Part shown: positions 8,102 to 16,927 of the stretch, piece after piece
Layout of the letters: each line of letters begins with the position of its first letter
Numbering within the stretch: position 1 is the stretch's first letter
DNA from: Clostridia bacterium
GTDB taxonomy: Bacteria > Bacillota > Clostridia > TANB77 > CAG-508
DNA: 40,039 nucleotides
NCBI GenBank assembly: GCA_022798335.1
Contig: JAAWMH010000021.1
Coordinates: 1-40,039 of the forward strand
Direction of reading: 5' to 3'
Position numbers and translations under genes: made by a program
Notes under the pieces: model-generated
What the model saw: the letters and a program-made list of their open reading frames with translations, nothing else
Database searches by the model: none
What the model was told of the DNA's origin: nothing

Positions 8102-8806
8102 TTACGCAGAAGCCTGCTGCATAGCTTCTTGGTCTTGCTCGGCAGAACTCTGTCCAGCACTAACGTCTGTCAAGGGTGCAGCTACCTGCAGCGTAGAGCC
8201 ATGCTTTTTATAAGAACTTGCAATAGCAAGCCTCAGCATGCCATAAAAAACTGCCTCCGAAACAATCCAAATGAGCAAAGCTGCTCCAAAAATGGAAACT
8301 CCAAAAACAATCCAAAAATAGGTATTGTAACTTTCAGCTGAAACGAAGTTTCTGGTAGGCTCTCCCACTAAAAAGAACTCATCTGTCAAAATGACTGTAA
8401 TTTTGGCCTTGAAAAATCCATTTTCTTTAACGCAAACCATCTTGTTCTGACCATTTTCATATTCCACAGAGTATTTGTCCACATTTTGCTGAAGCAAAGT
8501 AGCATCATAGGTAGGTCGAAAACCTTCCATATCAGCTTCTTCTATTTGCAAAGTTTCTTTGTTCAGCAAAGAGCTTTTAACGGTTTCCGTTAGGTTTTCA
8601 TACATTTGGTCAATGTAACCATTTGCGCCGTTGCCAATGAGATTCAGGCAGAGCACATAGGACAAAACAATTGCAACTAGCAAGCAAGGAATAGAAAAAC
8701 GAGCATCTTTTACAAAGCTCTTAAAACTCGGGGCGCCAGCAGCATAGTGCTGAGCTAGGATCATTTTCGGCGGCTTGGTCTGTTTTTCTTTTTTCCGTGT
8801 TTTCAT
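8102..8806 (-). CDS. Two-pass membrane protein with extracytoplasmic domain, unknown
   Basis: 234 residues. A basic N-terminus (KTRKKEKQTKPPK) is followed by a transmembrane helix (about 38-58), an outside domain of about 100 residues, a second helix (about 165-190) and an Ala/Gln/Ser-rich cytoplasmic tail. The plan resembles sensor or stress membrane proteins, but no family is recognised. GC content and codon use (CAG, GCC, CTG) are clearly higher than in backbone genes. Codon 4 is an in-frame CGG (8797-8795) followed by AAA; a +1 shift there would end in a stop, so it must be read as sense. Confidence 0.7.
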   Translation of the reverse strand: MKTRKKEKQTKPPKMILAQHYAAGAPSFKSFVKDARFSIPCLLVAIVLSYVLCLNLIGNGANGYIDQMYENLTETVKSSLLNKETLQIEEADMEGFRPTYDATLLQQNVDKYSVEYENGQNKMVCVKENGFFKAKITVILTDEFFLVGEPTRNFVSAESYNTYFWIVFGVSIFGAALLIWIVSEAVFYGMLRLAIASSYKKHGSTLQVAAPLTDVSAGQSSAEQDQEAMQQASA

Positions 8807-8847
8807 TTTTTACATACACTCCTCAAAAATATTTTTCTAGCTGTTTT

Positions 8848-8896
8848 TTCCTGTTGTAAAACAGGAGTACTAAAAATATGCGAGAACCTTCTCGCG
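8848..8896 (-). other. Two small hairpins in the leader of the 8102-8806 gene
   Basis: CCTGTT/AACAGG (8850-8855, 8860-8865) and GCGAGAA/TTCTCGC (8880-8886, 8889-8895) lie between the divergent genes. They could be transcript leader structures; no known motif is recognised. Confidence 0.35.
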
Positions 8897-8952
8897 GACT
8901 GTTTTTAATTATACCACAACATTATGTATATTACAATACTTTTGTAAAAAGA

Positions 8953-8981
8953 TTGACAAAGATTGTAAATTAAGGTATAAT
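8953..8981 (+). promoter_or_regulatory. Promoter of the arg operon
   Basis: Perfect TTGACA (8953-8958), a 17-base spacer and TATAAT (8976-8981), just ahead of the T-box leader. Confidence 0.85.
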
Positions 8982-8984
8982 AAA

Positions 8985-9256
8985 CTTTAGTTTGAATCAA
9001 AAAACGTTGAACAAGGAAGTAGCTTATTTGAAAAACAACAGCGAGGTAAAGTAGAGTGAGAGTTTACCAGTGGAAGAATAAGTGAAGAGAGCTTGTGAGT
9101 GCTTATGGGAAATCTAAAGAAAAAAGAAAGTATCATAAGACGTGTTTTCCTGCGTTAAAGGGTAATAAAGTGGCATATGAACTAAAAAACATATGCAATT
9201 TGAGTGGTACCGCGAATAATTCGTCTCTAGTATTTTTACTAGAGGCTTTTTTGATG
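8985..9256 (+). ncRNA. T-box leader, probably tRNA-Arg responsive
   Basis: Stem I begins with the AGTA-type S-turn strand in GAAGTAGCTTATT, which pairs with AATAAGT at 9077-9083, followed by GAA. The T-box core AGTGGTACCGCG (9203-9214) can form the antiterminator. The competing terminator has arms CTCTAGTA (9225-9232) and TACTAGAG (9237-9244) followed by a T-run. A hairpin GCATATG/CATATGC lies before the T-box. The likely specifier is AGA near 9086-9090, read from position and from the downstream arginine genes; this codon assignment is tentative. Uncharged tRNA would favour readthrough into argG. Confidence 0.88.
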
Positions 9257-9279
9257 AAAAAAAGAAAAGAGGAAAGGAA

Positions 9280-9339
9280 ATGAAAGAACATATTTTATAT
9301 AAAAAATATTGTTATAGTGGTTGGAGTAAGCGAAGATGA
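9280..9339 (+). CDS. Possible 19-residue Arg-ending leader peptide
   Basis: An ATG with a good purine-rich ribosome site (AGAGGAAAGGAA) opens a 19-codon frame that ends Lys-Arg-Arg (AAG CGA AGA) right before TGA. It lies between the T-box terminator and argG. A still smaller frame (9254-9283) overlaps its start by ATGA. Tandem Arg codons at a stop, ahead of arginine genes, suggest a second, translation-based arginine control. This is inference from position and codons only. Confidence 0.3.
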   Translation: MKEHILYKKYCYSGWSKRR

Positions 9340-9390
9340 TGCTTGAATTTTAAAAAACAAAGAAACATAAAAAAAGGAGAAATGATTAAT

Positions 9391-10611
9391 ATGAAAGAAA
9401 TTAAAAAAGTAGTTTTAGCTTATTCAGGAGGATTAGATACCTCTATTATTATTCCATGGTTAAAAGAAAATTATAACAATTGTGAAGTAATTGCAGTCGT
9501 AGGAGACGTTGGACAAAACGATGAATTAGAAGGCTTAGAAGAAAAAGCAATTAAAACAGGTGCTTCTAAAATTTATATTGAAGATTTAAAAGAAGAATTT
9601 GTAGAAGAATATATAGTACCTGCAATCAAAGCAGGTGCTAAGTATGAAAATACATATCTTTTAGGAACTGCACTTGCAAGACCAATTATTGCAAAAAAAT
9701 TAGTAGAAATTGCAAAAAAAGAAAATGCAGACGCAATTTGTCATGGCTGTACAGGCAAAGGAAATGACCAAGTACGTTTTGAACTTATGATTAAAGCACT
9801 TATGCCAGAAGCCCAAATTATTGCACCCTGGAGAACTTGGGAATTAAAAAGTAGGGAAGAAGAAATGCAGTATGCCGAAAGCCATCATATTCCATTAAAA
9901 ATAACCAAAGAAACCAATTATTCAAAAGATAAAAACATATGGCATTTATCTCATGAAGGTTTAGATTTAGAAAGTCCAAAAAATGAACCAAATTATGATA
10001 AAATATTAGAAATGGGAGTTACTCCAGAAAAAGCACCAGATATGCCAAGTTATGTAGAAATTTCTTTTGAAAAAGGAAAACCAGTTGCGCTTAATGGTAA
10101 AAAAATGCCTACCATTCAAATTTTAGAAGAGTTAAATTCTGTTGGAGGAAAAAACGGAATAGGAATTATCGATATTGTAGAAAATAGGTTAGTAGGAATG
10201 AAATCAAGGGGAGTATATGAAACACCTGGAGGCACTATTTTATATTATGCACATGAATTATTAGAAAGTATTTGCGTTGATAAAGACACTATGCACTATA
10301 AAATAAATTTAGCAAATGAATTTGCAAACCAAGTTTATAACGGGAAATGGGAAACACCACTTACAAAAGCAATGCTTAGCTTCATCGAAGCAACACAAAC
10401 AACTGTAACAGGAAATGTTAAAATAAAATTATATAAAGGAAACATGATACCTGCAAGTATCGAAAGTCCATATTCTTTACATTCAGAACAAATAGCCTCT
10501 TTTGGAGAAGATGATTCTTATGATCAAAATGATGCAACAGGATTTATTAATTTATTTGGTTTGCCAATCAAAGTAAAGGCACAAATGGAAGCAAAATTAA
10601 AAGGAGAATAA
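9391..10611 (+). CDS. argG: Argininosuccinate synthase
   Basis: 406 residues. It joins citrulline and aspartate with ATP to make argininosuccinate, the penultimate step of arginine synthesis. The ATP-binding loop AYSGGLDTS is at residues 10-18. [15 protein letters not shown] forms the citrulline/aspartate site, and SPYSLHSEQ lies near the C-terminus. The length is normal. ATG 9391 is chosen because GGAG at 9376-9379 is 11 bases upstream and the N-terminus [14 protein letters not shown] matches the family; an ATG at 9382 is too close to that site. First gene of the T-box-controlled operon. No in-frame CGG; arginine codons are nearly all AGA. Confidence 0.97.
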   Translation: MKEIKKVVLAYSGGLDTSIIIPWLKENYNNCEVIAVVGDVGQNDELEGLEEKAIKTGASKIYIEDLKEEFVEEYIVPAIKAGAKYENTYLLGTALARPIIAKKLVEIAKKENADAICHGCTGKGNDQVRFELMIKALMPEAQIIAPWRTWELKSREEEMQYAESHHIPLKITKETNYSKDKNIWHLSHEGLDLESPKNEPNYDKILEMGVTPEKAPDMPSYVEISFEKGKPVALNGKKMPTIQILEELNSVGGKNGIGIIDIVENRLVGMKSRGVYETPGGTILYYAHELLESICVDKDTMHYKINLANEFANQVYNGKWETPLTKAMLSFIEATQTTVTGNVKIKLYKGNMIPASIESPYSLHSEQIASFGEDDSYDQNDATGFINLFGLPIKVKAQMEAKLKGE

Positions 10612-10616
10612 ATATT

Positions 10617-11996
10617 ATGGATTTATGGGGAGCACGATTTAAAAAAGAATTAAATAGTGAGGTAAATAGTTTTAACTCTTGTATTAGCTTTGATTCTGTT
10701 TTTTATAAAGAAGATATTCAAGGAAGTATTGCTCATGTAACAATGCTTGCCAAACAAAATATTATCGAAGAAAATGATGCTAAAGTAATAAAAGAAACTT
10801 TACAAAATATTCAAAAAGATATTGAAACAGGAAAATTAGTAATTGATAGAAACGCTGAAGACATTCATATGTTTATTGAAGGCGAACTAACCAAAAGAAT
10901 AGGAGATATTGGTAAAAAACTGCATACAGCAAGAAGCAGAAATGACCAGGTTACCTTAGATACTAGGCTTTATTTAAGAGATCAAATAGATACTCTTACC
11001 AAAGCTTTAAAAAGTCTTATCAAAACTTTTTGCTATAAAGCAAAAGAAAATTTAGAAACGGTTATGCCAGGTTATACGCATATGCAAAGAGCACAACCAA
11101 TTACTTTTGCTCATCATCTTATGGCTTATAGTGAAATGTTTTTACGTGATTTAGGACGTTTAGAAGATACCAAAAAAAGAATGAATGTATTACCATTAGG
11201 AAGCTGTGCATTAGCTACCACTACTTATCCAATTGACCGTTATTTGGTGCAAGAATTGTTAGAATTTGATAGCGTTTCGCAAAATAGCCTAGATGCTGTA
11301 TCTGATAGAGACTATATTATAGAACTTCTTAGCAATATTTCTATGATTATGATGCACTTATCTAGAATTAGCGAAGAAATTATATTATGGTCCTCTTGGG
11401 AATTTAAGTTTATAGAATTAGATGATGCCTTTTCTACAGGTTCTTCTATTATGCCGCAAAAAAAGAACCCTGATATCACAGAATTAATAAGAGGAAAAAC
11501 TGGAAGAGTTTACGGAGATTTAATGCAGTTATTAACTGTAATGAAAGGATTACCACTTGCTTATAATAAAGATACACAAGAAGATAAAGAAGCTGTATTT
11601 GATGCTTTAGAAACTTCGTTTGTATGTATAAATACATTTGTTCCAATGTTAGAAACACTAAAAGTAAACAAACAAAATATGAAGGAAGCTGCAAGTAATG
11701 GTTTTATTAATGCAACTGACTGTGCAGATTATCTTACTAAAAAAGGAGTACCTTTTCGTAGTAGCTATAAAATAACAGGACAGTTAGTAGGTTATTGCAT
11801 TGATAACCATAAAACTTTAGAAACCTTAAGTTTAGAAGAATATAAAAAAGCAAGTACATTATTTGAAGCAGATATTTATGAAGCTATTTCATTTGAAAAT
11901 TGTGTAAAAAACCGTAAAATTATAGGAGGACCTTCACCGGAAATAGTACAAGAACATATTAAAAATGTACTTCAAAAAATAGAAAGAAAGGACTAA
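10617..11996 (+). CDS. argH: Argininosuccinate lyase
   Basis: 459 residues. It splits argininosuccinate into arginine and fumarate. Family blocks are the N-terminal [20 protein letters not shown] around residue 103, the [11 protein letters not shown] region with the catalytic His, DRDYIIELL, and the fumarase-superfamily signature [12 protein letters not shown] around residue 280. It starts five bases after the argG stop, so the two are co-transcribed and probably translationally coupled. Frame is intact throughout and no in-frame CGG occurs. Confidence 0.97.
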   Translation: MDLWGARFKKELNSEVNSFNSCISFDSVFYKEDIQGSIAHVTMLAKQNIIEENDAKVIKETLQNIQKDIETGKLVIDRNAEDIHMFIEGELTKRIGDIGKKLHTARSRNDQVTLDTRLYLRDQIDTLTKALKSLIKTFCYKAKENLETVMPGYTHMQRAQPITFAHHLMAYSEMFLRDLGRLEDTKKRMNVLPLGSCALATTTYPIDRYLVQELLEFDSVSQNSLDAVSDRDYIIELLSNISMIMMHLSRISEEIILWSSWEFKFIELDDAFSTGSSIMPQKKNPDITELIRGKTGRVYGDLMQLLTVMKGLPLAYNKDTQEDKEAVFDALETSFVCINTFVPMLETLKVNKQNMKEAASNGFINATDCADYLTKKGVPFRSSYKITGQLVGYCIDNHKTLETLSLEEYKKASTLFEADIYEAISFENCVKNRKIIGGPSPEIVQEHIKNVLQKIERKD

Positions 11997-12000
11997 AAAA

Positions 12001-12486
12001 ATGGAAGAAAATAATAAAAAATGTTTAGAAATTATAGAAAAACTTCATTTAACACCAAGAATTGAAACACATGAACCAATATTAGACTTTGAAACTGCTG
12101 AGAAAGTAGATAAAGAATTAAATTTTACAGGACATGAAACAAAATCTTTATTCTTAAAAGGAAAATCTGGAAAGCACTATTTATTTATTACATTAATGGA
12201 AGGAAGAATGGATTCTAAAATGATAAAAGATTTAGTAGGGGAAAAGGTAAGTTTAGTTTCAGGAGAAGAAATGACACAGCTAACTGGTATGGAACCTGGT
12301 TGCATGACACCTTTTGGTTTAGAAGAAGGGTTAATTTCTGCAATTGTTGTTGACCCTAAAATTTATGATCAAGAAAAACTCATTCTAGCATTTGGAACTT
12401 CTACTATGTCTATGGAAATAAAATCTACAGACCTAAAAACTTTACTAGAATATTGTTATAAAACAATCATAATGCTAGAAAGTTAA
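12001..12486 (+). CDS. YbaK/ProX-type aminoacyl-tRNA deacylase domain protein
   Basis: 161 residues forming one YbaK/EbsC domain. HEPILDFETAEKV and the Lys of GHETKSLFLKG fit the family's conserved substrate pocket, and GCMTPFGLEEG matches the conserved GxxxPFGL segment. Members hydrolyse mischarged Ala- or Cys-tRNA-Pro in trans. It starts four bases after argH and so belongs to the arg operon, an unusual partner for a ProX-like protein. A dedicated editing role when arginine or proline pools change is speculation. Confidence 0.85.
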   Translation: MEENNKKCLEIIEKLHLTPRIETHEPILDFETAEKVDKELNFTGHETKSLFLKGKSGKHYLFITLMEGRMDSKMIKDLVGEKVSLVSGEEMTQLTGMEPGCMTPFGLEEGLISAIVVDPKIYDQEKLILAFGTSTMSMEIKSTDLKTLLEYCYKTIIMLES

Positions 12487-12557
12487 GATTTTATTGCTAT
12501 TGATAAAAAAGTATGATATTATGTATACACATTCATATAGAAAGGTAGGAAAACTTT

Positions 12558-12593
12558 ATGAGCACACTTGCTATTAAAGCAAAAATACCTTAG
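12558..12593 (+). other. Very small frame with ribosome site (11 codons)
   Basis: AAAGGTAGG precedes an ATG opening MSTLAIKAKIP and a stop. It sits in the leader of the 12662 gene. Too short to support as a gene; a leader peptide is possible. Confidence 0.15.
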
Positions 12594-12661
12594 CAAAATT
12601 ATGTACTTAGAGTTTTATTTTCCAAAAGTTAAACTTACATTTAAAAGGAGGACTATAAAAA

Positions 12662-13162
12662 ATGTACACAATTCGGATGCAAGTATTCTCAAGCGAAAAT
12701 TTAGAGACTTTTGAAGAATGGCATGGAAAATTCAACTTTGACACTAAGTCAGAATGTATACCTAAAATAAAAGGATATGTAAAAGAAGTAAAAACTGGTA
12801 GAAAAATGGCACTTAGTGGCTGTCACGATCAGTATTGGAGTGGTTGTTGTGGCAGAGAGTATTTATCTGGAAGTGGTCAACTGATTTTAGTAGCACTCCC
12901 CCTTAGTACCAAAGATGTTCCTATTTTGTGTCAAGTAGGTGCTATAAAAGAATCTTTCACTACTGGCACATGGTCTTATCTTGATATGACCAAGAAGGGC
13001 GTTGTAGAGATTTCTATCGAAGAATCGAAAGTCTATGGACCTGAGCGTGGGGCAGAAGATGAAGCAGTAAATAGAAAATATAAGCAAATGCTAAACAACC
13101 TTCCTGAGGTTTATCATAATCTTTGCAGATGCCTTAATTTTACTAGAACATACGAATTTTAA
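12662..13162 (+). CDS. Unknown Cys-rich protein, 166 residues
   Basis: AAAGGAGG (12642-12649) precedes the ATG. No transmembrane helix or signal is visible. The central SGCHDQYWSGCCGREYLSG segment with three Cys and a His could bind metal; a second Cys pair lies near the C-terminus (NLCRCLNF). No family recognised. Codon use (GAG, CAG, CGT, GGC) is broader than in the arg operon before it or uvrB after it. Codon 5 is an in-frame CGG (12674) that must be read as sense, because a +1 shift there soon stops. It has its own terminator and looks like an independently acquired gene. Confidence 0.7.
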   Translation: MYTIRMQVFSSENLETFEEWHGKFNFDTKSECIPKIKGYVKEVKTGRKMALSGCHDQYWSGCCGREYLSGSGQLILVALPLSTKDVPILCQVGAIKESFTTGTWSYLDMTKKGVVEISIEESKVYGPERGAEDEAVNRKYKQMLNNLPEVYHNLCRCLNFTRTYEF

Positions 13163-13180
13163 ATAAAAAAGCTAAGTACA

Positions 13181-13218
13181 AAGGAGCCTTGCACAAATTG
13201 TGTAGGGCTCCTTCTTTA
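13181..13218 (+). terminator. Terminator of the 12662 gene
   Basis: AAGGAGCC (13181-13188) pairs with GGCTCCTT (13206-13213), with further pairing inside and a T-rich tail. Confidence 0.8.
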
Positions 13219-13376
13219 TATTTCCATAAAGAAAACTTATTATTTTTCTCTAAATTTTTAGAAAAACTATTTCAAATCAAACAAAGTTTTGATATAATGT
13301 AGCAAAAATAAATTAAAAGAAAAGATATGTAGCAGTTCATATACAAAGTAGAAAAGTAAAATTATTAGGAGGAAAA

Positions 13377-15340
13377 ATGTTTGAATTAGTATCAAATTAT
13401 CAGCCAACAGGCGACCAACCAAAAGCAATTGAATATTTGAGTAAAGGAATACAAGAAGGTAAGAAATTCCAGACGTTACTTGGAGTAACTCGGCTCACGG
13501 AAAAACTTTTACTATGGCAAATATTATCCAAAAAGTGCAAAAACCAACCTTAGTTTTAGCACATAATAAAACGTTAGCAGGACAATTATATTCAGAATTC
13601 AAAGAGTTTTTTCCAGAAAATAATGTAGAATATTTTGTCAGTTATTATGATTATTACCAACCAGAGGCATATATTCCACAATCAGATACCTATATAGAAA
13701 AGGATTCTTCTGTAAATGATGAAATAGACAAGCTACGCCATTCTGCAACAGCTGCACTTTTTGAAACGAAAGATGTTATTATTGTAGCTTCTGTTTCTTG
13801 CATTTATGGATTAGGAGATCCTATTGATTATGAACACTTAACTGTTTCCTTAAGACCAGGTATGAAAGTAGAAAGAAACGAAATTTTAAAAAAGTTAGTA
13901 AATATGCAATATAGTAGAAGTGAATTAGAATTTAAAAGAGGAACTTTCAGAGCCAAAGGGGACATTGTAGAAATTTATCCTTCAGGGGAAAGTGAAACTG
14001 CTATTCGTGTAGAATTTTGGGGAGAAGAAGTAGAAAAAATTTCTGAAATAAATCCCTTAACAGGTAAAGTTACAAGTAGTAGGCAACACATCATGATATT
14101 TCCAAATTCTCATTATGCAACTACAAGAGAAAAAATGGAGAAAGCAATTGTAACTATTGAGCAAGAAATGAAACAGCGTGTTCAATATTTTAAACAAAAC
14201 AATAAGTTAATAGAAGCACAAAGAATAGAAGAAAGAACAAATTTTGATATTGAAATGATGAGAGAAACAGGATTTTGCCAAGGAATTGAAAACTATTCAA
14301 GGCATATTAGTGGAAGAGAAGAGGGGAGTAGCCCATACACTTTATTTGATTACTTTCCAAAAGACTTTTTACTACTAATCGATGAATCTCATGCAACAGT
14401 TCCACAGGTAAGAGCTATGTATAATGGCGATAGAGCAAGAAAAGAATCTTTAGTAAAATATGGTTTTAGACTTCCTTCAGCTTTTGATAATAGACCTCTA
14501 AAATTTGAAGAATTTGAAAAAAGAATTAACCAATGCATATTTGTAAGTGCTACACCAGCAGATTATGAAAAAGAACATTCCAAAGAAAATATAGTAGAGC
14601 AAATTATACGTCCAACAGGACTTTTAGATCCTAAAATAGAAGTAAAACCAGTGGCTAATCAAATAGATGACTTGATAGAGCAAATTCATGAAAGAGTAGA
14701 AAAAAAAGAAAGGATTCTAGTAACTACTTTAACAAAAAAAATGGCAGAAGATTTAACTACTTATTTAGCTGGAATTGATATTAAAGTAAAATATATGCAC
14801 TCTGACATAAAGGCATTAGAAAGAATGGAAATTATTAGAGATTTAAGGTTAGGCGAATTTGATGTATTAGTAGGTATTAACTTATTAAGAGAAGGTTTAG
14901 ATATACCAGAAGTTTCACTAGTTGCTATCTTAGATGCAGATAAAGAAGGCTTTTTGCGTTCAGAACGTTCGTTAATCCAAACAATCGGGCGTGCTGCTAG
15001 AAATACAGATGGAAAAGTAATTATGTATGCAGACGAGCTAACCGAAAGTATGGAAAAGGCAATTTCTGAAACAAATCGTAGAAGAAAATTGCAAGAAGAA
15101 TATAATAAAGAACATGGCATTACTCCAAAGACTATTCAAAAAGCAATTAGAGATACGATTAAGGCAAGTTTTGTAGAAGATATTAAAGAACAATACAATA
15201 TTGATAAAGAAACAGATTTGAAAGAAATGATTCATAAACTAACAGAGGAAATGTTAAAATATGCACAGGCAATGGAATTTGAAAAAGCAGCAGAAGTAAG
15301 AGATAAAATTAAAGAATTAGAAAATATGATTTCATCATAA
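13377..15340 (+). CDS. uvrB: Excinuclease ABC subunit B, two +1 shifts at CGG within the P-loop
   Basis: Damage-loading helicase of nucleotide excision repair. ATG 13377 follows TTAGGAGGAA. Thirty-eight codons ([18 protein letters not shown]...TLLGVT) lead to CGG 13491-13493. Skipping C gives Gly39-Ser40, then a second CGG (13498-13500) whose C is skipped gives Gly41-Lys-Thr. Together they restore the Walker A GVTGSGKT and continue FTMANII to 15340. Total 653 residues, the normal UvrB length. [10 protein letters not shown] (beta-hairpin), LLIDESH (Walker B), QTIGRAARN (motif VI) and the C-terminal UVR motif (about 615-650) are intact. Starting at the later ATG 13514 would remove the P-loop and kill ATPase activity. 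Confidence 0.95.
13491..13494 (+). other. First CGG frameshift site in uvrB (CGGC read as Gly)
   Basis: ACT-CGG-CTC in frame 0 becomes ACT-(C)-GGC-TCA, the first Gly-Ser of the P-loop. Confidence 0.85.
13498..13501 (+). other. Second CGG frameshift site in uvrB (CGGA read as Gly)
   Basis: TCA-CGG-AAA in the shifted frame becomes TCA-(C)-GGA-AAA-ACT, the Gly-Lys-Thr of the P-loop, seven bases after the first site. Confidence 0.85.
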
Positions 15341-15442
15341 AATATTAAGAATTAGAATGATTAAAACATATTGTAAAATAATAAAAAAATGGCTATAATA
15401 ATTTTTATAATGTAACAATTAGAAATGGAGTTAATTTTTTAT

Positions 15443-16336
15443 ATGGAGCATAGTATTTCAGTTTATTTTTTATACTTTGTTATTATTGCTATTTGTGGTT
15501 GGATTATGGAGGTAACTCTGCAATTAATACAAAAGCATAAATTTTCAGATAGGGGATTTTTAATTGGACCTTATTGCCCAATTTACGGAGTAGGCGCTCT
15601 TTTTATTACACTTGGATTAAGTAGATTAGAAGCACATCCTATGGCTTTATTTTGTGTAGCAATTGTAATCTGTGCTATATTAGAATATGCCACAAGTTAT
15701 ATAATGGAAAAAATATTTCATGCTAGATGGTGGGATTATAGTGAAAATAAATTTAATATTAATGGTAGAATTTGCCTAGAAACAATTATTCCCTTTGGAC
15801 TTCTTGGAATATTACTAATTTATATTATCAATCCTTTTATTTTTGATATTTTAAGCAAAATACCAAAAGATTTATTAAATTATATTGCTATTATTGTAGC
15901 TAGTTTATTTATAGTAGATAATATTGTTTCTTTAAGAGTTATCTTAAATGTAAGTTCTACTACTAAAAAGTTTGATACAGAAAATCCAAAAGACAGTACA
16001 GAAGAAATTTCTAAAAAGGTAAAAGAATTTTTAAGGAGTAAATCTTTCTTAAATAGAAGACTAATTGATGCTTTTCCAAAATTAACTGCTGTTTTGAAAG
16101 AACAAAGTGAACGAATTAAGCAAAAAACACTTGATGTAAAAGAAGAAATAAGTAATAAGGCAAATGAAATGAAAGAAGATTTTAGTGAAAAAGCTGTAGA
16201 AGTAAAAACAGAAATTAATGAGAAAGCACAAAGAGTAAAACAAGAAATAAACCAAACTTCAAAGCAAGTAAGAAGAAATATTGCCAAAGCTAAAATAAAA
16301 AGTAGAAAGGCAAAAGAAAAAAAGAAAAATAAATAA
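15443..16336 (+). CDS. PF06541-type (putative ABC permease, CmpB) membrane protein with helical tail
   Basis: 297 residues. The first 175 carry about five transmembrane helices and the family signatures GWIMEV, RGFLIGPYCPIYGVGA, EYATSYIMEKIFHARWWDYS and NGRICLE. The last 120 residues are highly charged, Lys/Glu-rich, with 11-residue-like periodicity (KEEISNKANEMKEDFSEKA), predicted to be a long amphipathic helix. The family is called a putative ABC permease but its function is unproven. Start 15443 has GGAG at 15427-15430; a start at 15425 lacks a ribosome site. Confidence 0.8.
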   Translation: MEHSISVYFLYFVIIAICGWIMEVTLQLIQKHKFSDRGFLIGPYCPIYGVGALFITLGLSRLEAHPMALFCVAIVICAILEYATSYIMEKIFHARWWDYSENKFNINGRICLETIIPFGLLGILLIYIINPFIFDILSKIPKDLLNYIAIIVASLFIVDNIVSLRVILNVSSTTKKFDTENPKDSTEEISKKVKEFLRSKSFLNRRLIDAFPKLTAVLKEQSERIKQKTLDVKEEISNKANEMKEDFSEKAVEVKTEINEKAQRVKQEINQTSKQVRRNIAKAKIKSRKAKEKKKNK

Positions 16337-16338
16337 TA

Positions 16339-16388
16339 AAAAAGAGTAATACTTCTATTTTTTTAAGAAAGTATTACTTTTTTTTATT
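16339..16388. terminator. Bidirectional terminator between converging genes
   Basis: Arms 16342-16354 and 16368-16380 with A/T runs on both sides. Confidence 0.8.
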
Positions 16389-16393
16389 TTCCT

Positions 16394-16828
16394 CTATAGT
16401 TCTTTTATTGCATTTCTTGCAAGTTCATCGCAGCGGTTATTATATTTATTATCACTATGACCTTTTACTTTATGAAAAATAACTTCATGAACATTTGTTA
16501 AATCTATTAACTCTTGCCAAAGTTCCTTATTTTTCACTTCTTCTTTATTTGAATTTTTCCAATTATTTTTAAGCCACCCTGAAATCCAATTTTGTAAAAA
16601 AGCATTTACTACATAGGCACTATCACTATAAAGTTGCACCTTGCAAGGTCTTTTAAGTAATTTTAGAGCTTCTATTACAGCAGTAAGCTCCATAACATTA
16701 TTAGTAGTATCTTTTTTTCCACCAGAAATCTCCTTTTTGTTTTGTCCAAGCATTAAAATAGCTCCATACCCACCAGGACCAGGGTTACCACTACAAGCAC
16801 CATCTGTATAAATTGTTACTTCTTCCAT
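16394..16828 (-). CDS. rnhA: Ribonuclease HI
   Basis: 144 residues. It degrades the RNA strand of RNA-DNA hybrids. The four acidic active-site positions are present: Asp in [17 protein letters not shown], Glu in [11 protein letters not shown], Asp in [11 protein letters not shown] and Asp in [20 protein letters not shown] supplies the conserved His. It is full length with an RBS (AAGGAGAAA) before the ATG. The start is divergent from tmcAL, with about 100 bases between, so both promoters lie in 16830-16927. Confidence 0.96.
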   Translation of the reverse strand: MEEVTIYTDGACSGNPGPGGYGAILMLGQNKKEISGGKKDTTNNVMELTAVIEALKLLKRPCKVQLYSDSAYVVNAFLQNWISGWLKNNWKNSNKEEVKNKELWQELIDLTNVHEVIFHKVKGHSDNKYNNRCDELARNAIKEL

Positions 16829-16927
16829 TTATAATTTCTCCTTTTCACATTGTCAAATAAATTCTTTTATGATATTATATCAATAAAAATAAACAAGTCA
16901 AATAAAAAAAGAAAGGAGGAGCAAATT

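Noticed and set aside
8936..8985. A second T-box or riboswitch upstream of the arg promoter
   Set aside because: Only the promoter and the divergent gene leader hairpins are visible.
9095..9283. 62-codon reading frame within the T-box
   Set aside because: It overlaps the T-box and terminator elements and has no homology or ribosome site.
13262..13300. LexA box in front of uvrB
   Set aside because: CAAAC-AAA-GTTTTG is palindromic but has a three-base centre and does not match GAAC-N4-GTTC.
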